Below, one piece after another: positions 24,774 through 33,106 of a stretch of DNA of 49,304 nt. Below the pieces are notes generated by a model. The model searched no databases. It saw only the letters and a program-made list of their open reading frames with translations, and had not been told where the DNA came from. The stretch lies in the IMG/VR virus record IMGVR_UViG_3300042397_002464, positions 1 through 49,304 of that record; one strand, written 5' to 3'. Made by a program: the position numbers and the translations under genes. This stretch comes from a virus. Numbering within the stretch: the stretch's first letter is position 1; the number at the start of each line of letters is the position of its first letter.

Positions 24774-25343
24774 GTGTCCCACATCAACTTCTATGCGGGT
24801 ATCGATCCCGGCCTCACCGGCGCTCTCGCGGTGCTCGTCTCCCACGATCCCTTTGGGGACAGGCTGCCCGTGCCCGACATATGGACTGTGGATAACTTCC
24901 CCGTGTTCTCCACCAAGACAACGACGGGCAAGACCCGCAACGAATTGGACCTTGCTGGCACGCACCAGCTTTTCGAGCGCGTCTCGCCGGGCAACGGCCG
25001 CCAGGTTCTTTGCGCCATCGAGCGCGTCGGCGCCATGCCGGGACAGGGCGTGACCAGCATGTTCCGCTTCGGCCAGGCATACGGCCAGGTCCACGCGCTT
25101 GCCGTGTCCGTGGACTGGGCCATCAGGCACACGTCGCCGGGCGAGTGGAAGAGCGGCTTGCGTCTCGGCGGCGGCAAAGACGATGCGCGCAAGCGCGCGA
25201 TGGAGATTTGGCCTGCGCACGCCAAGCTGTTCGCCCGCGCGAAGGACGACGGCCGCGCGGACGCGGCGCTGATTGCGTACTGGCTTTGGCTCCAGAGCAC
25301 GAAAATCTACGTCCGCAATCAGAACGCGAAACGTTCGCCTTGA
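24774..25343 (+). CDS. RuvC-like Holliday junction endonuclease
   Basis: 189 residues from a GTG at 24774, with AAGGAAG 10 bases upstream. The RuvC/RNase H fold is clear: FYAGIDPGLTGAL (Asp11), CAIERVGAMPGQGVTSMFRFG (Glu83) and DDGRADAALIAYW (Asp159/163), which supply the acidic catalytic triad. It resolves branched DNA formed in replication and recombination before packaging. It is followed by the helicase gene with its own promoter candidate. Confidence 0.88.
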   Translation: MSHINFYAGIDPGLTGALAVLVSHDPFGDRLPVPDIWTVDNFPVFSTKTTTGKTRNELDLAGTHQLFERVSPGNGRQVLCAIERVGAMPGQGVTSMFRFGQAYGQVHALAVSVDWAIRHTSPGEWKSGLRLGGGKDDARKRAMEIWPAHAKLFARAKDDGRADAALIAYWLWLQSTKIYVRNQNAKRSP

Positions 25344-25369
25344 TTTTGTAGGGTGTTGTCCTATATGAA
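25340..25369 (+). promoter_or_regulatory. Candidate internal promoter for the replication genes
   Basis: TTGATT (25340-25345) and TATATG (25362-25367) are 16 bp apart. The motif TTTTGTAG (25344-25351) overlaps the -35, as a similar copy sits in the spacer of the main early promoter. It lies in the 80-bp gap ahead of the helicase gene. Confidence 0.45.
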
Positions 25370-25423
25370 GCACATCACCACCCTACTTTGCTCCGTGCTT
25401 CGTGTTCCGTGTCGAGGGTTCGT

Positions 25424-27151
25424 ATGAAACTCCGCGATTATCAGACTTTCGGCATCCGCTGGATGCGGTTTCAATCGCGCGCCGCGCGCATGTCGCCCAA
25501 CGCCGCTCCGCGTTTCGGCAGCGCGCCGTCCGCGACCACGCCGCTGTTGCCCGTGTTCCTGGCCGACGATCCCGGCCTCGGCAAGAGCGTGCAGTTCGTC
25601 AAGTTCGCAATCGATACGATTGCCGAGTTCGAGGACGTGCCGCCCTACATCCTTTTGATGGTGCCGAGCATCGGCCGCGTGTCTTGGGCCATCGAAGCGC
25701 CCAAGTGGCTCCCCGAGGATTGGAAAGTCGCGAGTGTCAAAGCCGACGGGCCGACCAGCTTCGAGCCCAACACCCTCTATGTCTGCACCTACGATCTCGC
25801 GGCCGTGAACCACGATGTCCAGCATCGCCTTTACACGCAAAGCTGGGGCGTCGTCGGTCTGGACGAAGCCCACTATCTCAAGAGCACGGAAGCCAAGCGC
25901 ACGCGGTTCGTCTACGGGCCGAAGTGCGACGGCGGCATGGACAGCCTCGTCGGCCGCGCCAAGATGGTCGCCTGCCTGTCGGGCACGCCGTCGCCCAACA
26001 ACGCGGGCGAACTCTGGACGCATCTCAACGCGCTGCGACCCGGCTTGCTGCGCGAGAACGGCATCACGAGCAAAACCCAATTCGAGGACACCTTCTGCAA
26101 CGTGCGCGTCGGCGCCTACGGGCGCCAGATCACGGGCTCGAAGAACCAGGAGCAGCTTCGCAAAATCTGCAAGACGTTCATCCTGCGTCGCCGCAAACAG
26201 GACGTGCTCGCGGACCTTCCCGCCGTGCAGGTCCAGGACACGCCGCTCGATCTCACCGACAAAGAGCGCAAGCAAGCGCTCGATCTCGCCACGCAGTTCT
26301 CGGGCAAGATGTTCGCCGACACCGGCGGCTCCGCGCCCGAGAGCGACGAAGCGCTGGTCGAAATGCTGTCGAAGCACGGGGCCAATCTCGCCGCCGTGCG
26401 CCGCGCGCTGGGCATCATGAAAGCTCCCGCCTCGGCGTCGTGGATCACCGCGCGCATCGAAAACGGCGTCAAGAAGCTGATCGTGTTCGCCTACCATCGC
26501 GACGTGCTGGATATTTTGCAGGACAACACGGAATTCAAGTCGGTTCGCATCGACGGCAGCACGCCGCCCGAAGAGCGCGCCGCCGCCGTGAAGCAGTTCC
26601 AGGAAGACAAGGACACGAAGATTTTCTTCGGCCAGATCGTCGCCGCAGGCACCGCCATCACGCTCACGGCGGCGAGCGAAGTCGTTCTCGTCGAGGCCGA
26701 CTGGGTGCCGGGCGTCAACGAGCAGGCAATCGCGCGCGCGCACCGCATGGGCCAGAGCAACGCCGTCCTCGCGACGTTCCTGTTCATGCCCGGCACGGTC
26801 GATCACCGGATCATGTCCGCGTTCCGCCGCAAGGCGCAGCAGACGCTCGCGATCTACGAGCCGACGCAGGCCGCCGCGCCCACGCGCACGCCCACGTCCC
26901 AGTGGTACAACATCCCGCCCCCGCCGACGCCGCCGCTCGTGTCCACCGGTCGGTCCTCGGGGCTCGTGAAATCCATCCTCGACGACGCCGCGCCTGAAAT
27001 TTTTGCAGGGCTCGGCAACGTCGAAGCTCGCGCCGTCGCAATGGCGATCCAGCGGGACCAGGACCGCGCCCGCCGACGGCAGGAAAGGGAAGCGGAAATA
27101 GCGCGCCAGCGCGGCAAGGCTTTCTACGAAGTTTTCAACCCGACATCATGA
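25424..27151 (+). CDS. SNF2-family (SF2) helicase
   Basis: 575 residues from the ATG at 25424 with GAGGG upstream. Motif I ADDPGLGKS (47-55), motif II DEAH (147-150), motif III LSGTPSPNNAGELW, and the C-terminal RecA lobe with GTAITLTAASEVVLVE and motif VI QAIARAHRMGQ are all present. The C-terminus is a charged helix. Phage SNF2 helicases of this size (SMARCAL1/HARP-like) occur beside DUF2800, DUF2815 and PolA genes and probably remodel replication forks. The order here fits that module. Confidence 0.9.
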   Translation: MKLRDYQTFGIRWMRFQSRAARMSPNAAPRFGSAPSATTPLLPVFLADDPGLGKSVQFVKFAIDTIAEFEDVPPYILLMVPSIGRVSWAIEAPKWLPEDWKVASVKADGPTSFEPNTLYVCTYDLAAVNHDVQHRLYTQSWGVVGLDEAHYLKSTEAKRTRFVYGPKCDGGMDSLVGRAKMVACLSGTPSPNNAGELWTHLNALRPGLLRENGITSKTQFEDTFCNVRVGAYGRQITGSKNQEQLRKICKTFILRRRKQDVLADLPAVQVQDTPLDLTDKERKQALDLATQFSGKMFADTGGSAPESDEALVEMLSKHGANLAAVRRALGIMKAPASASWITARIENGVKKLIVFAYHRDVLDILQDNTEFKSVRIDGSTPPEERAAAVKQFQEDKDTKIFFGQIVAAGTAITLTAASEVVLVEADWVPGVNEQAIARAHRMGQSNAVLATFLFMPGTVDHRIMSAFRRKAQQTLAIYEPTQAAAPTRTPTSQWYNIPPPPTPPLVSTGRSSGLVKSILDDAAPEIFAGLGNVEARAVAMAIQRDQDRARRRQEREAEIARQRGKAFYEVFNPTS

Positions 27152-27197
27152 AACCCGACACCAAATTCTACGTCTAACCCCGAAGAGGAACCGAACA

Positions 27198-27866
27198 ATG
27201 CCCGTCCAACTCATCGTCACCGAAGACCGCCCCGACATGCTGCGCCACGCGGCGCTGATCGCGCTCGGCCTGCCGACCACGCTCAACGGGCGGGTCGAAG
27301 CGCTGCGCCTCGAACTCGCTGCGCAAGGCTTGCGGCTCGAAGTCCACGATCCCGCACCCCCGAGTGACGTGCAGCCGACGCCCCTGACCAACGTTCCCGT
27401 GTCCAACGCGCCGCTCGAAGCTCCGGCCGCGCCGCCGCCCGCACCGGCGCCAGTGTCCGGTAAGGGGACCGCCAAGCGCTCCAAAAAGGACAAAGCCCCC
27501 GACGCCCCGGCGCCCGTGGACAGCGTGCGCTCCATGCCCGCGAACGCGCCGCGCCAGGCCGACATCGAAGATTTCACCGGGGACAACGAGCACCGTCCCG
27601 ATCTCGTGGACCCGCTCGCCGACGGCGCGGACGAGCAGCTTCCCGCCGCTGGCGCACCCGCGCCCGAGGCGCCCGCGTCCACGGGCAAGGAACACGAAGA
27701 AGCCCTCTTCCTGCTCCAGACCGCATATGCGCGCCCCGGCGGTCCCGCCGCCGTGAAGACGCTCCAGACCAAATACGGCGTCACGCGCTTCGTCAACGTG
27801 CCCGTCGAGCAGCATGTCGCGTTGCTCGCCGACGCGAAGGCGTGCCTGAAATCGGTGGGCGGCTGA
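27198..27866 (+). CDS. Protein with Pro/Ala linker, unknown, in replication module
   Basis: 222 residues. A short N-terminal helix-rich part (RPDMLRHAALIALGLPTTLNGRVEALRLELA) is joined by a long Pro/Ala-rich linker to a C-terminal domain (EEALFLLQTAYARPGGPAAVKTLQTKYGVTRFVNVP). The C-terminal part resembles small recombination or ssDNA-binding accessory domains of phages. Function unknown; position between helicase and nuclease suggests a replication role. Confidence 0.65.
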   Translation: MPVQLIVTEDRPDMLRHAALIALGLPTTLNGRVEALRLELAAQGLRLEVHDPAPPSDVQPTPLTNVPVSNAPLEAPAAPPPAPAPVSGKGTAKRSKKDKAPDAPAPVDSVRSMPANAPRQADIEDFTGDNEHRPDLVDPLADGADEQLPAAGAPAPEAPASTGKEHEEALFLLQTAYARPGGPAAVKTLQTKYGVTRFVNVPVEQHVALLADAKACLKSVGG

Positions 27867-28072
27867 TGGACACGCCGGAAGACAAAGCCAAGGCGGCGGA
27901 GTTGGCCTCGAAACTCAAGGCCATGAAGCAGAGCCATGTCCGTTGGATGCACGAGCGCCTGGCTTGGCGCTTCGTGCCCATCCCCAAATTCGTCCCCGGC
28001 CCCGGCGGCGCGCCCCGTGCGGGCCGCACCTACCGCGCCGAGCGCCGCAAAGCAGCGAAGGGCAAGCAATGA
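27866..28072 (+). CDS. Small basic protein, unknown
   Basis: 68 residues. The ATG overlaps the previous stop (TGATG) and the stop overlaps the next ATG. Helical N-terminus (DTPEDKAKAAELASKLKAMKQ) and basic Pro/Arg tail (YRAERRKAAKGKQ). Likely a translationally coupled accessory of the following nuclease. No family recognised. Confidence 0.6.
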   Translation: MDTPEDKAKAAELASKLKAMKQSHVRWMHERLAWRFVPIPKFVPGPGGAPRAGRTYRAERRKAAKGKQ

Positions 28073-29334
28073 CACAGACCCGCAAACACTCGCTGTTCGC
28101 GCCGAGTGCCACCAAGCGCATCCTGGAATGTCCCGGCTCCGTCGAGCTTTCCAAGCACGTCGAAGACCGCGCCGGGTTCTTCGCGGCCCAAGGCTCCGTC
28201 GCGCACAAGCTTGCCGAGGAAGTCCTGGCTGGCAAGACCGTCAAGCTGTCCGGCCACGTCGAGACGTTCGAGGGCCGCGAGATCGAGATCGACGACGAAC
28301 AGGAAGCCGCGATCCTCACTTACGTCAACTATGTGGACGAGTTGCGGCGGCGGCGCACGAGCCAGCAGCACGGCGGCTGGGTGCGTCTCGAAGAGACCGT
28401 GAACCTCGAACCGATCTGGCAGATGCTCGCGAAGCGCAAGCCGCCCGGCGACGTGTTCGGGCACCTGGATTGCGGCGCGTGGTTCCCCGACGAGGGCGAG
28501 CTTGTCATCGCGGACTACAAGCACGGCTCCGGCAACGCCGTCGAAGTCCGGGACAACCCGCAGATGTTCGTCTACGCGCTCGGCCTGCTCGGCGGGGTGC
28601 TGCTCAATGCCATGGTGAAGAAGATCACCATCGTCGTCGTGCAGCCGCGTTGCGACCATCCCGACGGGCCGATCCGCTTCTTCTCGATCCCGACCGTGGA
28701 CCTGTTCATGTGGGCGGCGGAAACCTACATCCCGACCATCGAGGCGGCGGCCAAGCCCGGCGCCAAGCTGTCCGCGAGCCCCGAGAACTGCAAGTTCTGC
28801 CCGGCCAAAGCCGAGTGTCCGGAGCTTCGCAAGACGGCTCTTGCCGCCGCGCGCCAGGACTTCGACGACGTGGTGGACAGCGACCCGCTGGCCCATCGCC
28901 CGCCGCCGCCCGAGCCGACCGTGCTGTCCAACGGCGAACTCGGCGCCATCATGGACCGCGCCGATCTGATCGAGACGTGGGTGGATGCGATCCGCAACGA
29001 AGCCGCGCACCGGCTCGAACACGGGCAGGAAGTCCCCGGCTGGAAACTTGTCGCGAAACGCGCCCAACGCAAATGGGCGGACGAGACGCAGGCCGAAGCG
29101 CTGCTCGCGCAGGCCGTCGGCGAGCGGGCCTACAAGTCTTCGCTGATCTCGCCCGCGCAGGCCGAGAAGCTGGTGAAGAAGCCGCACTGGAACGCGACGT
29201 TCGCCCCGCTCGTGTCCCAGGTGTCCAGCGGCACGACGCTGGCGCCCGCGTCCGACAAGCGCGCCGCCGTGCTCAAGGGTGCCGCGTCCCAATTCGACGA
29301 ACTGCCCTCTCCCGCCAGCGGCGAGGGGGCCTAA
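28069..29334 (+). CDS. DUF2800-type RecB/Cas4-like nuclease
   Basis: 421 residues from the ATG at 28069. LFAPSATKRILECPGSVELS, GSVAHKLAEEVL, GHLDCGAWFPDEGELVIADYKHG and a Cys cluster CKFCPAKAECPEL are the landmarks of the DUF2800 family, a PD-(D/E)xK exonuclease related to Cas4/RecB. Asp in GHLDCG and the Asp-x-Lys in IADYKHG form the active site, and the Cys residues may hold an iron-sulfur cluster. It probably processes DNA ends for recombination-dependent replication with the following ssDNA-binding protein. Confidence 0.87.
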   Translation: MTQTRKHSLFAPSATKRILECPGSVELSKHVEDRAGFFAAQGSVAHKLAEEVLAGKTVKLSGHVETFEGREIEIDDEQEAAILTYVNYVDELRRRRTSQQHGGWVRLEETVNLEPIWQMLAKRKPPGDVFGHLDCGAWFPDEGELVIADYKHGSGNAVEVRDNPQMFVYALGLLGGVLLNAMVKKITIVVVQPRCDHPDGPIRFFSIPTVDLFMWAAETYIPTIEAAAKPGAKLSASPENCKFCPAKAECPELRKTALAAARQDFDDVVDSDPLAHRPPPPEPTVLSNGELGAIMDRADLIETWVDAIRNEAAHRLEHGQEVPGWKLVAKRAQRKWADETQAEALLAQAVGERAYKSSLISPAQAEKLVKKPHWNATFAPLVSQVSSGTTLAPASDKRAAVLKGAASQFDELPSPASGEGA

Positions 29335-29411
29335 CCGATCCCCGGCATCCCGCCGTGGATAACCGCTCCGTTGCTTCGTGCTTCGAGCTTTCAACCAAGG
29401 AGAAAAACACA

Positions 29412-29984
29412 ATGGCACTTCGTACCCCCATCGGCATCCTGTCGTTCCCCAACCTGTTCGTCGCTCGCGCGGCGGTGCAGGGCGGCGAACCGCGCTTCTC
29501 GCTGAACCTGATCTTCGACGACGCGGCGCTCAAGACGCCGGAGTATCAGGCTCTCCGCGCGGCCGTGGCCGAAGCCATCGACGCCGAGTGGGGCGCTGGC
29601 AAGTCCAAGGACACGAAGTTCGTCCAGGGGCTTCGCCTGCCGTTCCGCAAGACCTCGGAGAAGGAATACGCGGGCTACGACAAGGGCACGATCTTCGTCC
29701 ACGCCTGGTCGAAGCAGAAGCCCGGCGTGGTCGATCCGCAGCGCCAGGACATCCTGATCGCCGACGACGTGTGGGCCGGGCAGCTTGCCCGCGCCACGGT
29801 GCGTCCGTTCGCCTATCAGCAGTCCGGCAACAAGGGCGTGAGCTTCGCGCTCGAAAACGTGCAGATCGCGAAGAAGGACATGCCCCGTCTCGACGGGCGC
29901 CAGTCCGCCAACTCGGCGTTCGACGACCTTCCGACCGAAGGCGGCAGCGCCTCGGCTCCGGTCGGCGACGACGCGCCGTTCTAA
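29412..29984 (+). CDS. DUF2815-type ssDNA-binding protein
   Basis: 190 residues, ATG with AAGGAG 10 bases upstream. RFSLNLIFDDAALKTPEYQAL, KPGVVD and a C-terminal acidic tail ending DDAPF are typical of DUF2815 proteins, which have an OB-fold-like body and an acidic tip as in SSB. It partners the DUF2800 nuclease in many phages. The 77-bp gap upstream allows a separate promoter, though I see none that is convincing. Confidence 0.87.
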   Translation: MALRTPIGILSFPNLFVARAAVQGGEPRFSLNLIFDDAALKTPEYQALRAAVAEAIDAEWGAGKSKDTKFVQGLRLPFRKTSEKEYAGYDKGTIFVHAWSKQKPGVVDPQRQDILIADDVWAGQLARATVRPFAYQQSGNKGVSFALENVQIAKKDMPRLDGRQSANSAFDDLPTEGGSASAPVGDDAPF

Positions 29985-30058
29985 GTCCGCCGTGTCGTGC
30001 CGTGTCCTGAAAGGGACACGGCACTTCACTACCACCCCAACCGCAGAAGGAAACACAA

Positions 30059-30286
30059 ATGGCCGAAGTCCCCAGCACGTCCGACCAGCGCACGGTCAAC
30101 AACACGATGCGCCACGCATACCGCGTTCTGTCCGACGCCGAGAAAGCGCAGATGCAGGCGATCAAGGACCAGGGCCTCGCCTTCCACGATCTCGTCGGCG
30201 CGCTCGGCAACAGCCGCGAACTCTCCATCGCCAAGACGAAGATCGAAGAAGCCGTCATGTGGGCGGTGAAGCACCTCACCGCTTGA
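30059..30286 (+). CDS. acb2: Acb2/Tad1-family protein, candidate anti-CBASS sponge
   Basis: 75 residues. TMRHAYRVLSDAEKAQMQAIKDQG followed by NSRELSIAKTKIEEAVMWAVKHLT matches the small helical Acb2/Tad1 hairpin family (from memory). Known Acb2 proteins bind cyclic di- and trinucleotide signals and so block CBASS immunity. Tyr21 and Lys36 have the same 15-residue spacing as the ligand-binding Tyr and Lys reported for Acb2. It is expressed early with the replication genes, as suits an anti-defence protein. Activity is inferred. Confidence 0.75.
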   Translation: MAEVPSTSDQRTVNNTMRHAYRVLSDAEKAQMQAIKDQGLAFHDLVGALGNSRELSIAKTKIEEAVMWAVKHLTA

Positions 30287-30293
30287 ACCCCAC

Positions 30294-30404
30294 GCCCGCC
30301 GCGCAGGCGGGCCGTCGCCAGACTTAGGGCATCAAAGGGGGCATAGCCCCGGCAAGCCCGGCGTTCAATCACGCCGCAGACGACGGCCCACCCGCGCGGC
30401 GGGC
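30294..30404 (+). ncRNA. Candidate structured RNA (three-stem)
   Basis: The gap between the Acb2-like gene and the next gene folds into one large structure. Arms 30294-30317 and 30381-30404 are complementary at 22 of 24 positions. Inside are two hairpins: GGGGC-ATA-GCCCC (30338-30350) and CGGCGT-TCAATC-ACGCCG (30359-30376). It is not a terminator since no T-run follows. It could be a small RNA, an RNA regulator of the following genes or a processed leader. Confidence 0.5.
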
Positions 30405-30426
30405 TTCTCACCACGAGGAACCCACC

Positions 30427-30618
30427 ATGCCCGCACCCACCATCGACGAAGTAACCCGGCTCACGCTGATCCGGGACTACCTGCGCCGCCGCGTCCAGGA
30501 GACGCGCGCCAGCACCATCGAAGCGAACACGCACGGCTACGCGCTCGCGCTCGAACTCAACTTCGTCGAAACCGTGTTGGCGGGGGTGAGCCATGCGCGC
30601 AGCGTCGCTCGCGACTAA
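30427..30618 (+). CDS. Small helical protein ahead of DNA polymerase
   Basis: 63 residues, ATG with GAGGAAC upstream. Mostly helical (IDEVTRLTLIRDYLRRRVQETRASTIEANTHGYALALELNFVETVL). Its last 26 bases overlap the polymerase start in another frame, so the two are translationally coupled. No family recognised. Confidence 0.6.
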   Translation: MPAPTIDEVTRLTLIRDYLRRRVQETRASTIEANTHGYALALELNFVETVLAGVSHARSVARD

Positions 30619-32641
30619 CAACCTGCCGCCGCATATCAAGTATCGGCTGCACCTGGACTACGAGACGTTCAGCGAAGCCGATCTCCGGCGCACGGGCGCC
30701 GAGCGCTATGGGTTCGACACCACGACCGACGTGCTCTGCGTGTCCTATCGCTTTGTGGAGATCGCGACAGGGACCGCGCGTTACGAGACCATCGACATGC
30801 GCAACGCGAACACGAACGGGCACCGCAAGAGGTTCGTGGAGTTTCTGCGCGACTGCTCGGTCGCGAACGACACGGTGTTCTGCGCCTGGAACGCCGCGTT
30901 CGAGCGCGCGATCACGAAGCAAGTCCTGGGCCTGGACATCCCGCCCCACCAATGGCGCTGCACCATGGCGCGCGCCGCGTTTTGGGGCCTGCCCATGAAG
31001 CTCGACGACGCGGGCGCCGCGCTCGGCGTCCCCGCCGAGACGCAAAAGAGCAAAACCGGCCACGCGCTCATGATGAAGCTGTGCCGTCCGCGCAAGCTCT
31101 CGGCGAAAGAGATCGCCGCCGGGGACAAGCCGGACTGGTCGCATCACACCGACGAGAACGTGAAGAACCTGATGGCGTACTGCGCGCAGGACGTGACCGC
31201 CGAGATCGCTGTCCACTCGCGCACGCCCGAACTCCCGGACATCGAGCAACGGGTATGGGAACTCGACCAGATAATGAACATACGCGGCGTCGGCGTCGAT
31301 CTCGCTCTCGTCAAGCGCCTGCACAGGATCGCCGACGAGGCGACGGCCGAACTGGACCGGCGCATGCATGCGCTCACGAAGGGCGCCGTGCCGAGCGCGC
31401 GCAACGCGAAGAAGCTCCTGTCCTGGGTCAACGCGCGCCTTCTTTTTCCGTTGCCCGATCTGAAACGCGGCACCATCAAAACCGCCGTCGCCAAAATCCA
31501 ACAACAAGAAGCATTTACCTACAACGTCGGACGAGACAAAGCGCTCGAAGCCCTCGAAATCCGCGCCGACGCGGCGCGCTCGTCGGCGGCGAAGCTGGAC
31601 GCGATGCTCGCCGCAGCGATGCCCGGCGTGAGTTCGTACCGCATCCGTGGGCTTCTCCAATACTACGGCGCCGGTCGCACGGGGCGCTGGGCGGGGCGTC
31701 TCGTCCAGCCGCAGAACATGCCGCGCCCTTCCTTCAAGACCGTGACGCAGGCCGTCGATGCCGTGCTCGCGGGGGCGACGTGGCAGGAACTCGAAATGCT
31801 CTTTCCCGAGAGCGCGCTCGGCGTCGTGTCGGGCTGCCTGCGCGCGTGCTTCACCGGCGATCTGGTGTCGGGGGACAGTTCGCAGATCGAAGCGCGCATG
31901 GTCGCCTGGCTCGCCGGGCAGCAGGACATCCTCGACGTGTTCGCGCGCAAGGAAGACGTTTATGTCTATACCGCCGCGAAGCTCGGCTCGAAGGACCGCC
32001 AGTTCGGCAAGGTGCTCGTGCTCGCGTGCGGCTTCGGCATGGGCGCTCCGAAGTTCCAGGACACGGCGCTCACCTACGGCGTGAAGCTCGCGCTGCCCCA
32101 GGCCGAAGACGCCGTGCGCGGCTGGCGCAACGCGAACCCCCGCATCGTGCAGCTTTGGTACGACTGCGACGGCGCCGCGCGCCGGATCGCATCGGGCTCT
32201 TCCAACATGGTCCAGGTCCGCTCGATCAGGTTCGAGCGCGTCGGGCGCAGCATGTTCGTCTGGCTGCCGTCCGGGCGGCCCCTCGTGTACCGGGAGATCG
32301 GCGTCGAAGTCGATCCGCGCACGGGCCGGGACAGCCTCGTCTACATGGGCGTGGACCAGAAGACGCGCAAATGGGCGAAGCTGCGCACCTACGGCGGCAA
32401 GCTCGTCGAGAACATCACCCAAGCCGCCGCGCGCGACGTGCTGCGCGACGCGCTGCTCGAAGCCGAGAGCCAGGGTCTCCACCCGATCCTCACCGTCCAC
32501 GACGAGATCATCGGCGAGCCCGCAGGAGACCCCAAGGCCAACCTCAATCGGATGCTGGCGTGCTTGCAACGACCCGTAGCCTGGGCGCCTGGGCTTCCTC
32601 TTGGCGCCGAGGGTTGGGCGGGCAAACGCTATCGCAAGTAA
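30593..32641 (+). CDS. Family A DNA polymerase with 3'-5' exonuclease
   Basis: 682 residues from the ATG at 30593. The N-terminal exonuclease has YRLHLDYETFSEADL (Asp-x-Glu) and CAQDVTAE. The polymerase domain shows motif A GDSSQIEAR (Asp about 427), motif B region DRQFGKVLVLACGFGMG and motif C TVHDEI (about 635). The usual motif A is DYSQIE; the Tyr is Ser here. The length and order match phage PolA proteins encoded with DUF2800/DUF2815. It is the last gene of the early operon, so it ends the replication cassette. Confidence 0.93.
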   Translation: MRAASLATNNLPPHIKYRLHLDYETFSEADLRRTGAERYGFDTTTDVLCVSYRFVEIATGTARYETIDMRNANTNGHRKRFVEFLRDCSVANDTVFCAWNAAFERAITKQVLGLDIPPHQWRCTMARAAFWGLPMKLDDAGAALGVPAETQKSKTGHALMMKLCRPRKLSAKEIAAGDKPDWSHHTDENVKNLMAYCAQDVTAEIAVHSRTPELPDIEQRVWELDQIMNIRGVGVDLALVKRLHRIADEATAELDRRMHALTKGAVPSARNAKKLLSWVNARLLFPLPDLKRGTIKTAVAKIQQQEAFTYNVGRDKALEALEIRADAARSSAAKLDAMLAAAMPGVSSYRIRGLLQYYGAGRTGRWAGRLVQPQNMPRPSFKTVTQAVDAVLAGATWQELEMLFPESALGVVSGCLRACFTGDLVSGDSSQIEARMVAWLAGQQDILDVFARKEDVYVYTAAKLGSKDRQFGKVLVLACGFGMGAPKFQDTALTYGVKLALPQAEDAVRGWRNANPRIVQLWYDCDGAARRIASGSSNMVQVRSIRFERVGRSMFVWLPSGRPLVYREIGVEVDPRTGRDSLVYMGVDQKTRKWAKLRTYGGKLVENITQAAARDVLRDALLEAESQGLHPILTVHDEIIGEPAGDPKANLNRMLACLQRPVAWAPGLPLGAEGWAGKRYRK

Positions 32642-32813
32642 GCGAGGCGAGTGCCGCTAGGTGCTCCATGCCCGGCCGCGCGCCCCGGTCCAGGAACACG
32701 CGGCGCATCAGCATCACCGTGAGCGCGTCGCGCAGGCCCTCGTGTTCCGAACCGTCCAGTTCGGCCAGGAGAGCGTGCGCGTCTTCGACATGCAGTTTGA
32801 TCGGTCTAGCCAT
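32544..32813 (-). CDS. Possible small protein, antisense to polymerase 3' end
   Basis: 89 residues from ATG 32813. MARPIKLHVEDAHALLAELDGSEHEGLRDALTVMLMRRVFLDRG looks like a plausible helical protein, but there is no ribosome site and the frame overlaps the polymerase end by 98 bases on the other strand. Listed with low confidence. Confidence 0.35.
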   Translation of the reverse strand: MARPIKLHVEDAHALLAELDGSEHEGLRDALTVMLMRRVFLDRGARPGMEHLAALASLTCDSVCPPNPRRQEEAQAPRLRVVASTPASD

Positions 32814-32909
32814 GCGTGGCAAGATTGCGCGGTTCACCATGTCCGGCAAGGCGAGTGCGCAAATTGCGCGCGATGCCCCGATCCAGCGTTAATTTTGGCG
32901 GGCTACGCG

Positions 32910-33083
32910 CAGGACAAGAAGGGTCCGCCGGATCGAAACCCGATCAAATCCGGTCAAATCTTGCGTCCTGTGTCCTGGCGCCCCTGTCCTGCAAAGGGCG
33001 CCCGCTCTTTGGTAAGGACGGGGTCGAGTGTTCAATTCACTTCGGCGGCACCAGCACTTAGCTCCCACCGCGCGCGTGTCCTG
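32910..33083. other. attP region: core plus flanking repeats and hairpin
   Basis: The gene-free stretch around the core holds TGTCCTG at 32971-32977, 32985-32991 and 33077-33083, CGTCCTG at 32964-32970, and the inverted form at 32910-32916. A hairpin GGCGCCC / GGGCGCC lies at about 32977-33002. Repeats on both sides of an attP core are the usual place for integrase arm sites, but TGTCCTG is also common elsewhere in this genome. Confidence 0.4.
33008..33053 (+). other. attP: Probable attP core: 3' half of a tRNA-Thr(GGT) gene
   Basis: From the anticodon loop TTGGTAA (33009-33015) to CCA (33051-33053) the sequence reads as a tRNA: stem GGACG, variable GGGTC, T-arm GAGTG-TTCAATT-CACTT (33026-33042), acceptor CGGCGGC (33043-33049), discriminator A and CCA. 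The 5' half (D-arm, 5' acceptor) is absent. Phages with tyrosine integrases often carry such a 3' part so that integration restores the host tRNA, with crossover in the anticodon loop. Confidence 0.82.
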
Positions 33084-33106
33084 GCTGCCCCAATGGGGCG
33101 TTGCTT

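Noticed and set aside
27149-27178. A 9-codon open frame after the helicase (ATGA overlap)
   Set aside because: Too short to support; may only reflect leader sequence of the next gene.
32978-33053. A complete tRNA gene
   Set aside because: The D-arm and 5' acceptor half are missing; the upstream bases form a different hairpin.
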